The position numbers were made by a program, and so were the translations under genes. From Crocinitomicaceae bacterium (GTDB taxonomy: Bacteria; Bacteroidota; Bacteroidia; Flavobacteriales_D; Crocinitomicaceae), in assembly GCA_021740085.1 (NCBI GenBank), contig JAIPAL010000006.1, forward strand, positions 1 to 52,353: DNA of 52,353 nt, written 5' to 3'. Of this stretch, positions 34,484-45,456 are shown piece after piece; position 1 is the first letter of the stretch, and each line of letters starts with the position of its first letter. The notes below the pieces were generated by a model. That model made no database searches. It saw nothing but the letters and a program-made list of their open reading frames with translations, and was not told the DNA's origin.

Positions 34484-35811
34484 TATTTATTATTTATTAA
34501 AACCTTAACCAACTTCACTCTTCTTTTATCAGATGATTCAACAATCAATTTAAAATTACCTTGCAAAATAAACTCCTTGTTTTTCATAATTCTCCCCGTC
34601 TGCTCATTGATAAATCCCCCAAGTGTTTCAGCATCTCCTTTTATCGCTTCAAAATCCTTTCCATCCACCCCAACTACTTTGTAAAAGTCATTTAAGGTGG
34701 TCCGACCTTCAAATATGAAGGTAAAGTCATCTATCTTTTCAAATGCTATTTCGTCATCATCAAATTCGTCGGTAATATCCCCTACAATTTCCTCCAAAAT
34801 ATCTTCCAAGGTAATCACACCAGATGCCCCACCGTACTCATCGACCACAACTGCCAAATGCATTTTCATACTCCTAAATTCTTGAAGTAAATCGTTAATT
34901 TTTTTATTTTCCGGGATGAAAAATGGTTTTCTAATTACTTCAAGCCAATTAAAATCTTTTCCTTTTGACAGGTGTTGAAGTAGATCTTTGATATACAGTA
35001 TACCAATAACATTATCTGTGTTTTCTTTATAAACCGGTATTCTGGAATACCCTGCATCCAATACAAAAGCCAGCACCTCATCAAATAAACAATCCGAATT
35101 CAAAACGGCCATTTCGATCCTTGGCTTCATTATTTGAGAAGCTTCCGTTCTACCAAATTTGACAATTCCTTCCAGTAATTTTTGTTCTTCGTCTGATGTT
35201 GAACTTTCTTTTGTAAGCGCAATAGCATGCTCAAGTTCGTCAGTAGAAACATGAATTGATTTCCTTTTTGCTTTAGAAATGAATTTACTACCACTAACGA
35301 GCACCCATTTCAACCAGGAAATTGGAGGCGTTTTACTTAATATATACAGTGGTCTGGCTACCCAACGAGAAACCCTTTCGGCATTATTGGTGGCATATAT
35401 TTTTGGGATGACCTCTCCGATTAATAATATCATAAAAGTAATCCCCACCACTTCGATAAAGAAACGTATAAGTTCGTTTCCTTCTTTTACGGGGAAATTG
35501 GCATCTAATACAAAGGTGGACAGAATAACGATCCCAACAATTACAAAATTATTTACAATTAATATCGTAGCAAGTAAATCTCTTGGGTTGGACAACAATT
35601 GAATGATGGTCTTTGCTTCTTTCGAATTTTCGGCTTTCAGCTTATTGTTTTCATCGGGATTAATCGAAAACAAGGCGGATTCAGAACCTGACATCACTGC
35701 ACAAAAGAAAAGTAGAAAAAATATGATAATCGCATATATGATCGTTTCCGATCCAACTCCTGCGAACATGATTTCTGGTAAGATTAAACTGGGAGGTTCG
35801 ATACTATTCAT
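34483..35811 (-). CDS. gldE: GldE, CNNM/CBS-domain membrane protein
   Basis: 442 residues. An N-terminal DUF21/CNNM membrane domain of three to four helices (IIYAIIIFFLLFFCAVMSGSES at the start, then IILSTFVLD and VGITFMILLIGEVIPKIYA) is followed by a CBS pair (IMKPRIEMAVLN and ILYIKDLLQH, then HLAVVVDEYGGASGVITLEDILEEIVGDI) and a C-terminal CorC/HlyC domain. General CNNM proteins transport or sense magnesium. In Bacteroidota this member sits beside GldD and is called GldE, an accessory of the gliding/T9SS machinery. It lies five bases after ssb and overlaps gldD by one base. Confidence 0.92.
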   Translation of the reverse strand: MNSIEPPSLILPEIMFAGVGSETIIYAIIIFFLLFFCAVMSGSESALFSINPDENNKLKAENSKEAKTIIQLLSNPRDLLATILIVNNFVIVGIVILSTFVLDANFPVKEGNELIRFFIEVVGITFMILLIGEVIPKIYATNNAERVSRWVARPLYILSKTPPISWLKWVLVSGSKFISKAKRKSIHVSTDELEHAIALTKESSTSDEEQKLLEGIVKFGRTEASQIMKPRIEMAVLNSDCLFDEVLAFVLDAGYSRIPVYKENTDNVIGILYIKDLLQHLSKGKDFNWLEVIRKPFFIPENKKINDLLQEFRSMKMHLAVVVDEYGGASGVITLEDILEEIVGDITDEFDDDEIAFEKIDDFTFIFEGRTTLNDFYKVVGVDGKDFEAIKGDAETLGGFINEQTGRIMKNKEFILQGNFKLIVESSDKRRVKLVKVLINNK

Positions 35812-35816
35812 TTTTA

Positions 35817-36260
35817 TTAAAAGGGTAAGGCATCGCCGTCTTCGGGTGCCAAATCGGGTAAACTATTCGCTGCTTTAACAGGTTCTTCTTGACGATATGG
35901 TGCCACGTTATTTTCTTTATTTTCTTGTCTGGATAAGATGGTCATTTCATCCCCAACTACTTCCGTACTATAACGAGTATTCCCTTCTTTATCCTGCCAG
36001 GATCTTTTTTTTAATTTACCCTCGACATAAATCTTCGTTCCTTTATGCAGGTACTTTTCTGCCACTTCTGCTAAACCTCTCCATAACACTACATCGTGCC
36101 AATCCGTGATTTCTTTTTTTTCGCCAGATTGTTTATCTACATACGATTCGGAAGTGGCAATTGAAAAAGATGCGATTACAGCGCCATTTTCAAAGCGCTT
36201 CACCTCAGGATCTTTTCCCAAATTACCAATTAAAATTACCTTATTTACGCTTCCGCTCAT
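35817..36260 (-). CDS. ssb: Single-stranded DNA-binding protein
   Basis: 147 residues. The OB-fold runs from about residue 4 to 105 (VNKVILIGNLGKDPEVKRFENG, SYVDKQSGEKKEITDWHDVV, YLHKGTKIYVEGKLKKRSW). A linker rich in polar residues follows, and the C-terminal acidic tip DGDALPF recruits replication and repair partners. The ATG at 36260 lies only five bases from a TATATTTG element, so the mRNA may be nearly leaderless. It precedes gldE by five bases, so the gliding genes probably depend at least partly on this promoter. Confidence 0.96.
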   Translation of the reverse strand: MSGSVNKVILIGNLGKDPEVKRFENGAVIASFSIATSESYVDKQSGEKKEITDWHDVVLWRGLAEVAEKYLHKGTKIYVEGKLKKRSWQDKEGNTRYSTEVVGDEMTILSRQENKENNVAPYRQEEPVKAANSLPDLAPEDGDALPF

Positions 36261-36265
36261 ATTGA

Positions 36266-36273
36266 CAAATATA
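36266..36273 (-). promoter_or_regulatory. -7 promoter element TATATTTG of ssb, close to the start codon
   Basis: An exact TAnnTTTG match on the minus strand, ending five bases before ATG 36260. It lies in the 18-base gap after topA. Confidence 0.55.
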
Positions 36274-36278
36274 ATCTA

Positions 36279-38594
36279 TTATTTCTTTTTAAATATTTTT
36301 TTTGCCTTTGATTTTTGAGGTTGATTTTTCGCAATGGTTAAACATTCTTCCAACGAAATTTTTTCAACGTCAACCTCTTTTGGAAGTTTGAAATTATCTT
36401 TTCCAATTTTTAAGTAAACACCCCACCTTCCATTTAAAAGTGTAACGTCCTCTCTTTCATCAAATGATTTTACCAAGCGATTCGCATCCACTTCTTTTTT
36501 CAAAACAATTAACTCAATCGCTCTCTCCAAGGTGATAGATATCGGGTCATCCTCCTTTGGAATGGAAATAAACGCTTTTCCATGCTGAACGTATGGTCCA
36601 AACCGACCAATATTCGCTTTCACATCCAATTCTTCATATGCACCTAGCATGCGAGGTAACTTAAATAGTTCCAAGACCTCTTCCAAGGAAATCGTATGAA
36701 TCGATTGATTTTTTAATAAGGAGGCGAATAATGGTTTTTCGCCATCTAATTCCTCATCACCAATTTGCGCCATGGGACCAAAACGGCCCATTCGTGCGAT
36801 TACTTTTCTGCCATTGCTTGGATGAATTCCCAATTCTCTTTCTCCTGTAGCGCGCGCTGAATGTTCCAATGTATTTTCCACTGTAACATGAAAAGGCTTG
36901 TAAAAATCCTCAAGCATGGCTGTCCACTTAATCCGTCCGCCGGCAATTTCATCAAATTCAGCTTCTACTTTAGCTGTAAAATTATAATCCAGTACGTTTT
37001 CAAAATTTTCGCTCAAAAAACGAGTAACCAAGACGCCAATATCTGTTGGCGACAATCGGTTTTTTTCTTTTCCAGTAGTTTCTGTTTTCGTAATGGTGTT
37101 AATCGAACCAGCTAACAAGGTAAGTTCTTGATAATTTCTAAGTTGACCCTCGTTTTCTTTTTTCTCAACGTAGCCCCTATTTTGAATTGTCGTAATCGTC
37201 GGAGCATAGGTTGAAGGTCGACCAATGCCTAACTCTTCTAATTTTTTAACTAAAGAGGCCTCTGCATAACGGGCAGGTGGTCTCGTAAATCTTTCCGTAG
37301 CTTTAATTTCTAACGCTTCCAATTTTTCTGAATCACTTACCGCAGGTAGTAAATCATTTTCCTCTTCATCCGCTTCATCTACATTCGATGCTAAATAAAC
37401 TTTCAAGAAACCGTCAAAAAGTATTACTTCGCCTTTCGCAACAAAATGATTCCCCGTAGTTAGTCCACCGATAGTGATGGTTGTCCTTTCCAGTTTTGCA
37501 TGTGCCATTTGACTGGCGATGGCGCGTTTCCAAATAAGGTCATATAATTTTTTCTCGTCATTTTCCCCAGAAAAGTCACTTTTAGAAAAATCAGTTGGGC
37601 GAATTGCCTCGTGCGCTTCTTGCGCCCCGGCTGATTTGGTTGTGTATTTCGTTAATTTCCAATATTCCTCTCCATATTTTCTAATAATTTCATCCTTTGC
37701 CGCATTAATGGCTGTCTCAGATAAATTCATTGAATCGGTTCGCATGTAGGTAATCCAACCTGACTCATACAAGCGTTGTGCGACACTCATCGTTTTTGTT
37801 ACCGAATAACCCAATTTCAAACTTGCTTCTTGTTGTAATGTCGAGGTAGTAAAAGGAGCCGATGGTGATTTACTTGCCGGTTTTTTTACCGTATTTTCAA
37901 CAAAAAAATCGGCATTTATACAATTCTCAAGTAAAGAGCTTGCCTCATTTAGGTTCGATAAATTTTTATTAAGCTCTGCTTTGAAACTTCCGTTCAATGC
38001 CTGAAAACTTCCAACAACGCGATAAAAACCGGCAGAGTTAAATGCCTCAATCTCATCTTCTTTATCAACAATTAACTTTACTGCAACTGATTGAACACGG
38101 CCTGCAGATAATCCCGGCTTAACTTTTCGCCAAAGTACAGGAGATAATTCAAATCCAACGATTCGATCCAAAACTCGTCGTGCTTGTTGCGCATCTACCA
38201 ACTCTTTATTGACCTTTCTTGGATTCTCGATTGCTTTTAAAATGGCAGCTTTTGTGATTTCATTAAAAGTTATCCGCCTTGTATTTTCTTCTTTTAATCC
38301 GAGTGTTTCAAATAAATGCCAAGAAATTGCCTCTCCCTCGCGGTCCTCATCCGTTGCTAGCCATACTATTTCGGAGGACTTAACTAATTTTTTTAGTTCC
38401 GCGACTAGTACTTTTTTCTCTGGAGTCACCTCATAAACAGGTGTAAAATCATTCTCGATATCTACCGATAACCCTTTCTTCGCAAGGTCCCGGACATGAC
38501 CATAACTAGATTTAACAATGTATTGATTTCCCAAATACCCCTCTATAGTTTTTGCTTTTGCCGGTGACTCAACGATCACTAAATTCTTTGCCAT
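36279..38594 (-). CDS. topA: DNA topoisomerase I
   Basis: 771 residues. It relaxes negative supercoils by single-strand passage. The TOPRIM domain at the start contains IVESPAKAKTIEGYLG and the acidic triad in TDEDREGEA. The active-site Tyr lies in GWITYMRTDSMNLS. Further core motifs are DAQQARRVLDRIVGF and GIGRPSTYAPTI. Instead of C4 zinc fingers, the C-terminus carries glycine-rich repeats (NIGRFGPYVQHG, NGRWGVYLKIG) and a lysine-rich tail ending KKIFKKK, as in other Bacteroidota. It has its own TACATTTG promoter and is divergent from miaB. Confidence 0.96.
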   Translation of the reverse strand: MAKNLVIVESPAKAKTIEGYLGNQYIVKSSYGHVRDLAKKGLSVDIENDFTPVYEVTPEKKVLVAELKKLVKSSEIVWLATDEDREGEAISWHLFETLGLKEENTRRITFNEITKAAILKAIENPRKVNKELVDAQQARRVLDRIVGFELSPVLWRKVKPGLSAGRVQSVAVKLIVDKEDEIEAFNSAGFYRVVGSFQALNGSFKAELNKNLSNLNEASSLLENCINADFFVENTVKKPASKSPSAPFTTSTLQQEASLKLGYSVTKTMSVAQRLYESGWITYMRTDSMNLSETAINAAKDEIIRKYGEEYWKLTKYTTKSAGAQEAHEAIRPTDFSKSDFSGENDEKKLYDLIWKRAIASQMAHAKLERTTITIGGLTTGNHFVAKGEVILFDGFLKVYLASNVDEADEEENDLLPAVSDSEKLEALEIKATERFTRPPARYAEASLVKKLEELGIGRPSTYAPTITTIQNRGYVEKKENEGQLRNYQELTLLAGSINTITKTETTGKEKNRLSPTDIGVLVTRFLSENFENVLDYNFTAKVEAEFDEIAGGRIKWTAMLEDFYKPFHVTVENTLEHSARATGERELGIHPSNGRKVIARMGRFGPMAQIGDEELDGEKPLFASLLKNQSIHTISLEEVLELFKLPRMLGAYEELDVKANIGRFGPYVQHGKAFISIPKEDDPISITLERAIELIVLKKEVDANRLVKSFDEREDVTLLNGRWGVYLKIGKDNFKLPKEVDVEKISLEECLTIAKNQPQKSKAKKIFKKK

Positions 38595-38612
38595 GCTCTC
38601 TTAATTTCGATA

Positions 38613-38620
38613 CAAATGTA
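38613..38620 (-). promoter_or_regulatory. -7 promoter element TACATTTG of topA
   Basis: An exact TAnnTTTG match on the minus strand, 18 bases before ATG 38594. Confidence 0.5.
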
Positions 38621-38738
38621 AAATGAATTCAATACAAGACGCTAAATAGTTTCATAGATTTTTAATTATTGCCTTATTAACTAGTTAAATAAAATTAAAT
38701 TCTTTTTACTGACATTTTGACACTAAGCGCTATTTGCC

Positions 38739-38746
38739 TAATTTTG
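38739..38746 (+). promoter_or_regulatory. -7 promoter element TAATTTTG of the miaB operon
   Basis: An exact TAnnTTTG match, 23 bases before ATG 38770. It overlaps the longer TTG-initiated frame (38734), arguing that the ATG is the true start. Confidence 0.5.
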
Positions 38747-38769
38747 TACTAGAATTTGCTGAATTGAAA

Positions 38770-40209
38770 ATGGAACTAAAGAATACAGAAAGTCATGATG
38801 AAAGCCGTCAGGGAGAACCCTTGATTATAGAGGCGAATACGGCAATTACTCCAACGAAAAAACTTTACTTAGAAAGTTATGGCTGTCAAATGAATTTTGC
38901 AGATAGCGAAGTGGTTGCTTCAATATTGGTCAACGACGGTTATGAAACAACTCGGAATGTTGATGAGGCGGATGTCGTTTTTATAAATACCTGTTCCATT
39001 AGAGAGAACGCAGAGGCAAAAGTTAGAAAACGCCTGACAGAATTTAAAAGTAAAAAAGTCACCAACCCAAATTTAGTAATTGGGATTTTAGGATGTATGG
39101 CTGAAAGACTAAAAAAAGATTTGTTAGAAGAAGAAAAATTAGTTGATCTAATCGCAGGACCTGACTCCTACCGCGACCTTCCTAACCTTATTGAAGAAGT
39201 TGGAACTGGACAAAAAGCAGTCAATGTGTTACTATCGCGTGATGAAACATATGCTGATATAACGCCCGTTCGTTTAGACCAAGGAGGAGTTTCAGCTTTC
39301 GTTAGTATCACAAGAGGCTGCGATAATATGTGTTCGTTTTGTGTGGTTCCTTTCACAAGAGGCAGAGAACGTTCGCGTGATCCTAAAACGATTGTCGAGG
39401 AATGTAAAATACTCTTCGCAGATGGATACCGAGAAGTTACCTTGTTAGGTCAAAACGTTGACAGTTATAGGTGGAATCTTACCTCAAAAGGAGAAATAAA
39501 ATCCGAAACAGAAGCGACCACAAATTTTGCGCAGTTGCTCGAAATGGTAGCATTGGTTTCTCCAGAGTTAAGGATTCGTTTTAGTACATCACATCCAAAA
39601 GATATGGTGGATGAAGTATTGCATATGATGGCTAGCTATGAAAATATTTGTCCCTACATACACTTACCTGTCCAATCTGGAAACACGGAAGTATTAGAGA
39701 GAATGAATAGAGGATATAGCAGGGAATGGTATTTAGATCGAATAGCGGCTATAAGAAGAATAATGCCGGATTGCGCGATTACTACTGATATTATTAGTGG
39801 TTTTTGTGGAGAGACTGAAGAGCAACATCAAGAAACATTGTCCTTAATGGATGAGGTGATTTATGATTATGCATTCATGTACAAATACTCTGAACGGCCT
39901 AAAACCTTAGCAGAGAGGCGATTTGAGGATGATGTTCCAGATGATGTAAAAGGTAGACGGCTAGAAGAAATTATCAACAAGCAATTAAAGCATAGTTTAA
40001 TTTTAAATGAGCGGCAAATCGGCAGTATTCATAAAGTGCTCATTGAGGGAAATTCAAAAAGATCTACCGAAGACTATTGCGGACGGACAGGCGGAAACAA
40101 AATGGTAATCTTTCCTAAATCTTCAGTAGAAAAGGGCAGTTATGTACATGTAAAAATAATCTCCTGTACTTCTGCTACCTTGTTTGGTGAAATAATTGAA
40201 AATGAATAA
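38770..40209 (+). CDS. miaB: MiaB, tRNA methylthiotransferase (ms2i6A37)
   Basis: 479 residues from ATG 38770. This radical-SAM enzyme adds a methylthio group to i6A37 of tRNAs. The N-terminal UPF0004 domain carries the three cysteines of the auxiliary Fe-S cluster ([25 protein letters not shown]). The radical-SAM cluster motif is [24 protein letters not shown] domain follows at about 405-475 ([12 protein letters not shown]). An upstream in-frame TTG at 38734 would add 12 residues but lies before the promoter element. It heads a tight five-gene series with a sigma-54 activator, lptE, a TPR-like gene and secG. Confidence 0.95.
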   Translation: MELKNTESHDESRQGEPLIIEANTAITPTKKLYLESYGCQMNFADSEVVASILVNDGYETTRNVDEADVVFINTCSIRENAEAKVRKRLTEFKSKKVTNPNLVIGILGCMAERLKKDLLEEEKLVDLIAGPDSYRDLPNLIEEVGTGQKAVNVLLSRDETYADITPVRLDQGGVSAFVSITRGCDNMCSFCVVPFTRGRERSRDPKTIVEECKILFADGYREVTLLGQNVDSYRWNLTSKGEIKSETEATTNFAQLLEMVALVSPELRIRFSTSHPKDMVDEVLHMMASYENICPYIHLPVQSGNTEVLERMNRGYSREWYLDRIAAIRRIMPDCAITTDIISGFCGETEEQHQETLSLMDEVIYDYAFMYKYSERPKTLAERRFEDDVPDDVKGRRLEEIINKQLKHSLILNERQIGSIHKVLIEGNSKRSTEDYCGRTGGNKMVIFPKSSVEKGSYVHVKIISCTSATLFGEIIENE

Positions 40210-40220
40210 AAAATCAGGTA

Positions 40221-41462
40221 ATGAATAGTCAACAAGTAAAACAACGATTTAGTATTATTGGTAATGCACCACTATTAAATCGTGCCATAGAAGTTGCTAT
40301 ACAAGTTGCTCCAACAGACATTTCAGTGTTAGTCACTGGTGAAAGTGGCACAGGAAAAGAAATAATCCCTCAAATCATTCATCACATCAGTGCTCGAAAA
40401 CACGGAGAATATATTGCGGTTAATTGCGGCGCTATCCCAGAAGGGACCATCGACTCAGAACTTTTTGGTCACGAAAAAGGAGCGTTTACTGGTGCAAGTG
40501 GAAGTCGACAAGGATATTTTGAAGTGGCGGATGGTGGCACCATATTTTTAGATGAAGTTGCCGAATTACCCATGCAAACGCAAGTGCGTTTGTTGCGTGT
40601 TTTGGAAACCGGTGAGTTTATACGAGTGGGATCTTCTAAAGTAATAAAAACAAATGTTCGTGTTGTTGCCGCAACGAACGAGAATATGCTCAAAGCAATT
40701 TCCAGCGGCAAATTTAGAGAAGACCTATATTATAGACTCAATACCGTTCCTATTCAACTTCCACCATTAAGGGATCGTCAAGAAGATATACATTTGATTT
40801 TTAGAAAATTTGCGCAAGACTTTGCAGATAAATACCGCATGCCGCCCATTAAATTGACGGAAGATGCCGTTGCATTAATGGCAGCATATCCTTGGCCCGG
40901 AAACATTCGGCAGCTAAAAAATTTAGTGGAACAACTTTCTGTTATTGAAACGCTCCGTGAAATAAACGCCATTCTACTAGACAGCTATTTACCCAAAATA
41001 GCAGATAAATCACCTGTGAGAATTAATGAGACGGTAAATGAATCCTTTTCTGAAAGAGAAATTATGTATAAATTTCTTTTTGAAATGAAAAAAGATCTGA
41101 CTGAGCTAAAAAAATTAGTCGTGGAATTGATTTCTCAAGGAAAAGACATCAATCTAAATCATGACCAAGCGGCAGTCGTGAATAGAATTTACAACGATCT
41201 CAATGAACCCATTAATGATCCTTCGCGCATTTTACCACCCGGAAGACCTGAAATGCCTACTGGACAGAAAAGTGATACAGAAACATATGAAAACCATGAG
41301 GTTTATGAGGAATCACTTTCCTTGGGAGACCGTGAAAAAGAATTGATCCAAAAAGCCCTTGAAAAACATCGAGGAAAAAGAAAATACGCCGCTAGCGAAT
41401 TAGGAATTTCGGAAAGAACGCTTTACCGAAAAATCAAAGAATTTAACCTCACCGATTTATGA
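40221..41462 (+). CDS. Sigma-54-dependent transcriptional activator without receiver domain
   Basis: 413 residues. The AAA+ domain begins within 15 residues of the start, so there is no N-terminal sensor or receiver domain. Walker A is GESGTGKE, the sigma-54-contacting loop is GAFTGA, Walker B is GTIFLDE and the arginine-finger segment is FREDLYYRLNTVPIQLP. A linker of about 120 residues leads to a Fis-type helix-turn-helix (KYAASELGISERTLYRKIKEF). It should melt promoters bound by RpoN. Regulatory input may act by partner binding or expression level. It starts 11 bases after miaB and overlaps lptE by four bases (ATGA). Confidence 0.92.
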   Translation: MNSQQVKQRFSIIGNAPLLNRAIEVAIQVAPTDISVLVTGESGTGKEIIPQIIHHISARKHGEYIAVNCGAIPEGTIDSELFGHEKGAFTGASGSRQGYFEVADGGTIFLDEVAELPMQTQVRLLRVLETGEFIRVGSSKVIKTNVRVVAATNENMLKAISSGKFREDLYYRLNTVPIQLPPLRDRQEDIHLIFRKFAQDFADKYRMPPIKLTEDAVALMAAYPWPGNIRQLKNLVEQLSVIETLREINAILLDSYLPKIADKSPVRINETVNESFSEREIMYKFLFEMKKDLTELKKLVVELISQGKDINLNHDQAAVVNRIYNDLNEPINDPSRILPPGRPEMPTGQKSDTETYENHEVYEESLSLGDREKELIQKALEKHRGKRKYAASELGISERTLYRKIKEFNLTDL

Positions 41463-41968
41463 AGTTAAGCAGTTGTATTTTAGCATTATTGCTCCTAACA
41501 TCTTGTTGGCCAACTAGCGTTAGTTTCAAAGATACTGGCTCAATGCCTGTAGAATGGAAGATGTTTCACATACAGACCTTGATAATAAATGCAGCCAATT
41601 CCCCTTTATTCTACGGAGCACAATTAACTGAGAAGCTGAAAGATGGAGTTCAAAACAACACTAGGCTTTCACTAGCAACTAAATTAACAGATGCTGAAGT
41701 TCAAATTGAAGGTCAAATTATAGCGTATCAAGTGAGCCCAATTGCAATACAAAATGGGGATAATGCCTCGAAAAATAGATTAACTGTAACAGTGCAATTT
41801 ACAATCAATACAACAAAACCAACTGAAGAAACAAGTACCCTAACAAGCAGCCGCTTTGAAGATTTCGATGCGACGACAAATTTAGCCTCAGTTGAAAATC
41901 AGTTATTGGAAAATATAAGTGAACAAATCGTGCAAGACCTTATTAACAAATTAATGAGTAATTGGTGA
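41459..41968 (+). CDS. lptE: LptE-like LPS-assembly lipoprotein
   Basis: 169 residues. The lipoprotein signal SCILALLLLTSCWP has a lipobox Cys. The mature sequence fits the Bacteroidota LptE family (DUF4136-like beta/alpha fold): MPVEWKMFHIQTLIINAANSP, LTEKLKDGVQNNTRLSL and VQIEGQIIAYQVSPIAI. It is predicted to plug LptD in the outer membrane and help place LPS at the surface. The start overlaps the activator's stop by four bases (ATGA). Confidence 0.85.
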   Translation: MKLSSCILALLLLTSCWPTSVSFKDTGSMPVEWKMFHIQTLIINAANSPLFYGAQLTEKLKDGVQNNTRLSLATKLTDAEVQIEGQIIAYQVSPIAIQNGDNASKNRLTVTVQFTINTTKPTEETSTLTSSRFEDFDATTNLASVENQLLENISEQIVQDLINKLMSNW

Positions 41969-42810
41969 TACTAAATAAAACAACAATCAATCAACGTTTA
42001 TTTAACCAGAAAGGGTTAGATGAAAACATGCTATTGGAGTTTAAAGAATTAATTGCCGTATACCCCTATGCCTCCATTTTTGCGATTGCGTACCTAGAAG
42101 GATTGAAACATTCTGGGGACATCCATTTTGAAGGAGAATTACTTAAACACGCCTTTAAAATTTCAAATAGGCAAGTGCTACATCAGCTCTTAAGCCAGGA
42201 ACAAGCACCAGTTGAAGAAGAAGAAGAAGAAGAAGAAGAAGAGGTAATTGAAAATATTCCCATCGAAACAGCGATCGAAATTGAAGAAGAACATCCGTTG
42301 ATTATTGAAACCGAAAAGGATGAAACAATAACAGATGAACTAGAGACACTCATTAATTCATCCGTTGCTAATACCGTCTTTATTAAAGAATTTAATGAAG
42401 ATGGAGAGAAGTTAAAAAGAGCAGCGGAAGAGGCGGCCACATCAGAACCAATCGTTGAACAACAAACAACAAAAATAGAAATAAGCACCGTCGATGTAAA
42501 TCCCAAATCGTTTAACAATTGGCTCAAAATGGCTGATGGTAAAGAGAATACAGAAAAGGAGGAGCGAACTTCAACCATGATTCCAATTGAAAAACAAAAA
42601 CGCGATTTTTATTCTCCAATCAAAAAAGCAAAGGAAAGTATTGATGAGAATAAGATGCCAGTAAGTGAAACCTTAGCCAAAATATTTATTCTTCAAGGAA
42701 ATTATCCTAAAGCAATCTATGTTTATGAACAATTAATACTATTATATCCCGAAAAAAAGAATATATTTGCAACCCAAATAAAACATTTATCTATTAAACT
42801 AATAAACTAA
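41965..42810 (+). CDS. Acidic protein with poly-Glu tract and C-terminal TPR-like helix pair
   Basis: About 281 residues from GTG 41965, which overlaps the lptE stop as GTGA; a TTG at 41962 is the alternative. No signal peptide is seen, so it is probably cytoplasmic. Residues about 15-75 form a helical region (LLEFKELIAVYPYASIFAIAYLEG). A run of ten Glu residues encoded by nine GAA codons plus GAG (42214-42243) follows, then a long acidic, low-complexity region. The C-terminus resembles a TPR unit (AKIFILQGNYPKAIYVYEQLI). Proteins of this layout lie between lptE and secG in other Bacteroidota; the function is unknown. It is two bases from secG. Confidence 0.8.
   Translation: MILNKTTINQRLFNQKGLDENMLLEFKELIAVYPYASIFAIAYLEGLKHSGDIHFEGELLKHAFKISNRQVLHQLLSQEQAPVEEEEEEEEEEVIENIPIETAIEIEEEHPLIIETEKDETITDELETLINSSVANTVFIKEFNEDGEKLKRAAEEAATSEPIVEQQTTKIEISTVDVNPKSFNNWLKMADGKENTEKEERTSTMIPIEKQKRDFYSPIKKAKESIDENKMPVSETLAKIFILQGNYPKAIYVYEQLILLYPEKKNIFATQIKHLSIKLIN
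42214..42243 (+). repeat. GAA trinucleotide microsatellite (nine GAA then GAG)
   Basis: A pure run of nine GAA units followed by GAG encodes ten glutamates inside the TPR-like gene. Slippage would change Glu number without breaking the frame. Confidence 0.9.
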
Positions 42811-42812
42811 AC

Positions 42813-43136
42813 ATGGGTACTTTTTTATCTATCATCATCATAATTGCAGCGGTTCTATTAACCTTGGTTATTTTTATTCAAAACCCTAAAGGTGGAGGAT
42901 TAAGTTCTGATTTTGGTTCGCCAGCGCAGTTAGGTGGCGTACAACGAACGAATGAATTTATCGATAAATTAACTTGGTCGCTTGCTGGCATTATCGTTGC
43001 TGGAAGTATCATGGTTACAATGCTTCAGCCAAGCTTGAAATCTAATGTTACAAAACAACAACAGACCGAGCAGAAAAAAGGCAATGAAAAGGCTCCTGCA
43101 AAACAGCCACAGACGCCAAATAACAAACCAAAATAG
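42813..43136 (+). CDS. secG: SecG, protein-export translocase subunit
   Basis: 107 residues. Two transmembrane helices (SIIIIIAAVLLTLVIFIQ at about 5-22 and LAGIIVAGSIMVTML at about 53-67) flank the conserved cytoplasmic loop NPKGGGLSSDFGSPAQLGG. It assists SecYE translocation of exported proteins. A polar tail rich in Lys, Gln and Pro follows, common in this phylum. It is the last gene of the miaB series, ending before a clear terminator at 43164-43199. Confidence 0.93.
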   Translation: MGTFLSIIIIIAAVLLTLVIFIQNPKGGGLSSDFGSPAQLGGVQRTNEFIDKLTWSLAGIIVAGSIMVTMLQPSLKSNVTKQQQTEQKKGNEKAPAKQPQTPNNKPK

Positions 43137-43163
43137 AATATAAATTGTCAATTCAAGGATTTT

Positions 43164-43199
43164 AAATGTCAGTATGTCACTACTTCTGACATTTTTTTT
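43164..43199 (+). terminator. Intrinsic terminator after secG
   Basis: AAATGTCAG (43164-43172) pairs exactly with CTGACATTT (43186-43194), followed by a run of Ts to 43199. Confidence 0.8.
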
Positions 43200-43297
43200 G
43201 TGATTAAAACTTACAAAAAGTAATATTGTCGGGAATTTTCATTTGGCATAAAATTCGTCTCATTTTGAACGTTAATTAAACAATAACTTTAAAAAAT

Positions 43298-45222
<1,925 letters not shown>

Positions 45223-45228
45223 GAGTAT

Positions 45229-45243
45229 AGGGCCCTAGGCCCT
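45229..45243 (+). terminator. Short GC hairpin right after groEL
   Basis: AGGGCC (45229-45234), loop CTA, GGCCCT (45238-45243), then TTCTCGTTTCTTTC. It may be the first stop for groESL transcripts; the stronger hairpin at 45297 backs it up. Confidence 0.5.
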
Positions 45244-45296
45244 TTCTCGTTTCTTTCTTCCCGATTTTTTTTCGGATAGTTGGAAACGTCAATATA

Positions 45297-45334
45297 AAAG
45301 CCATCGGTCCCAGACTGATGGCTTTCTTTTTTTA
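45297..45334 (+). terminator. Second terminator downstream of groEL
   Basis: AAAAGCCATCGGTC (45297-45310) pairs with GACTGATGGCTTTC (45313-45326), including a G-U pair, followed by a T tract. The rest of 45223-45474 contains a promoter at 45449 and nothing else recognised. Confidence 0.7.
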
Positions 45335-45448
45335 TTTAATGAACGCAATGCTAAGGGGATAATTAAGAGTCGAACATAATTATGAGAAGACTAAGCCTCG
45401 GTTACTAAAAAATAAAAAGTTTATCTTATATAAAAGCATAGGTATGCT

Positions 45449-45456
45449 TACTTTTG
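45449..45456 (+). promoter_or_regulatory. -7 promoter element TACTTTTG of the ccsBA gene
   Basis: An exact TAnnTTTG match, 18 bases before ATG 45475. It covers the TTG at 45454 that would otherwise start a longer frame, so that start is rejected. Confidence 0.55.

Noticed and set aside
42183..42578. 131-codon minus-strand frame opposite the TPR-like gene
   Set aside because: It is a Ser-rich shadow created by the GAA repeat and acidic codons on the other strand.
43200..43297. CIRCE operator upstream of groES
   Set aside because: No inverted repeat of the TTAGCACTC type is present.
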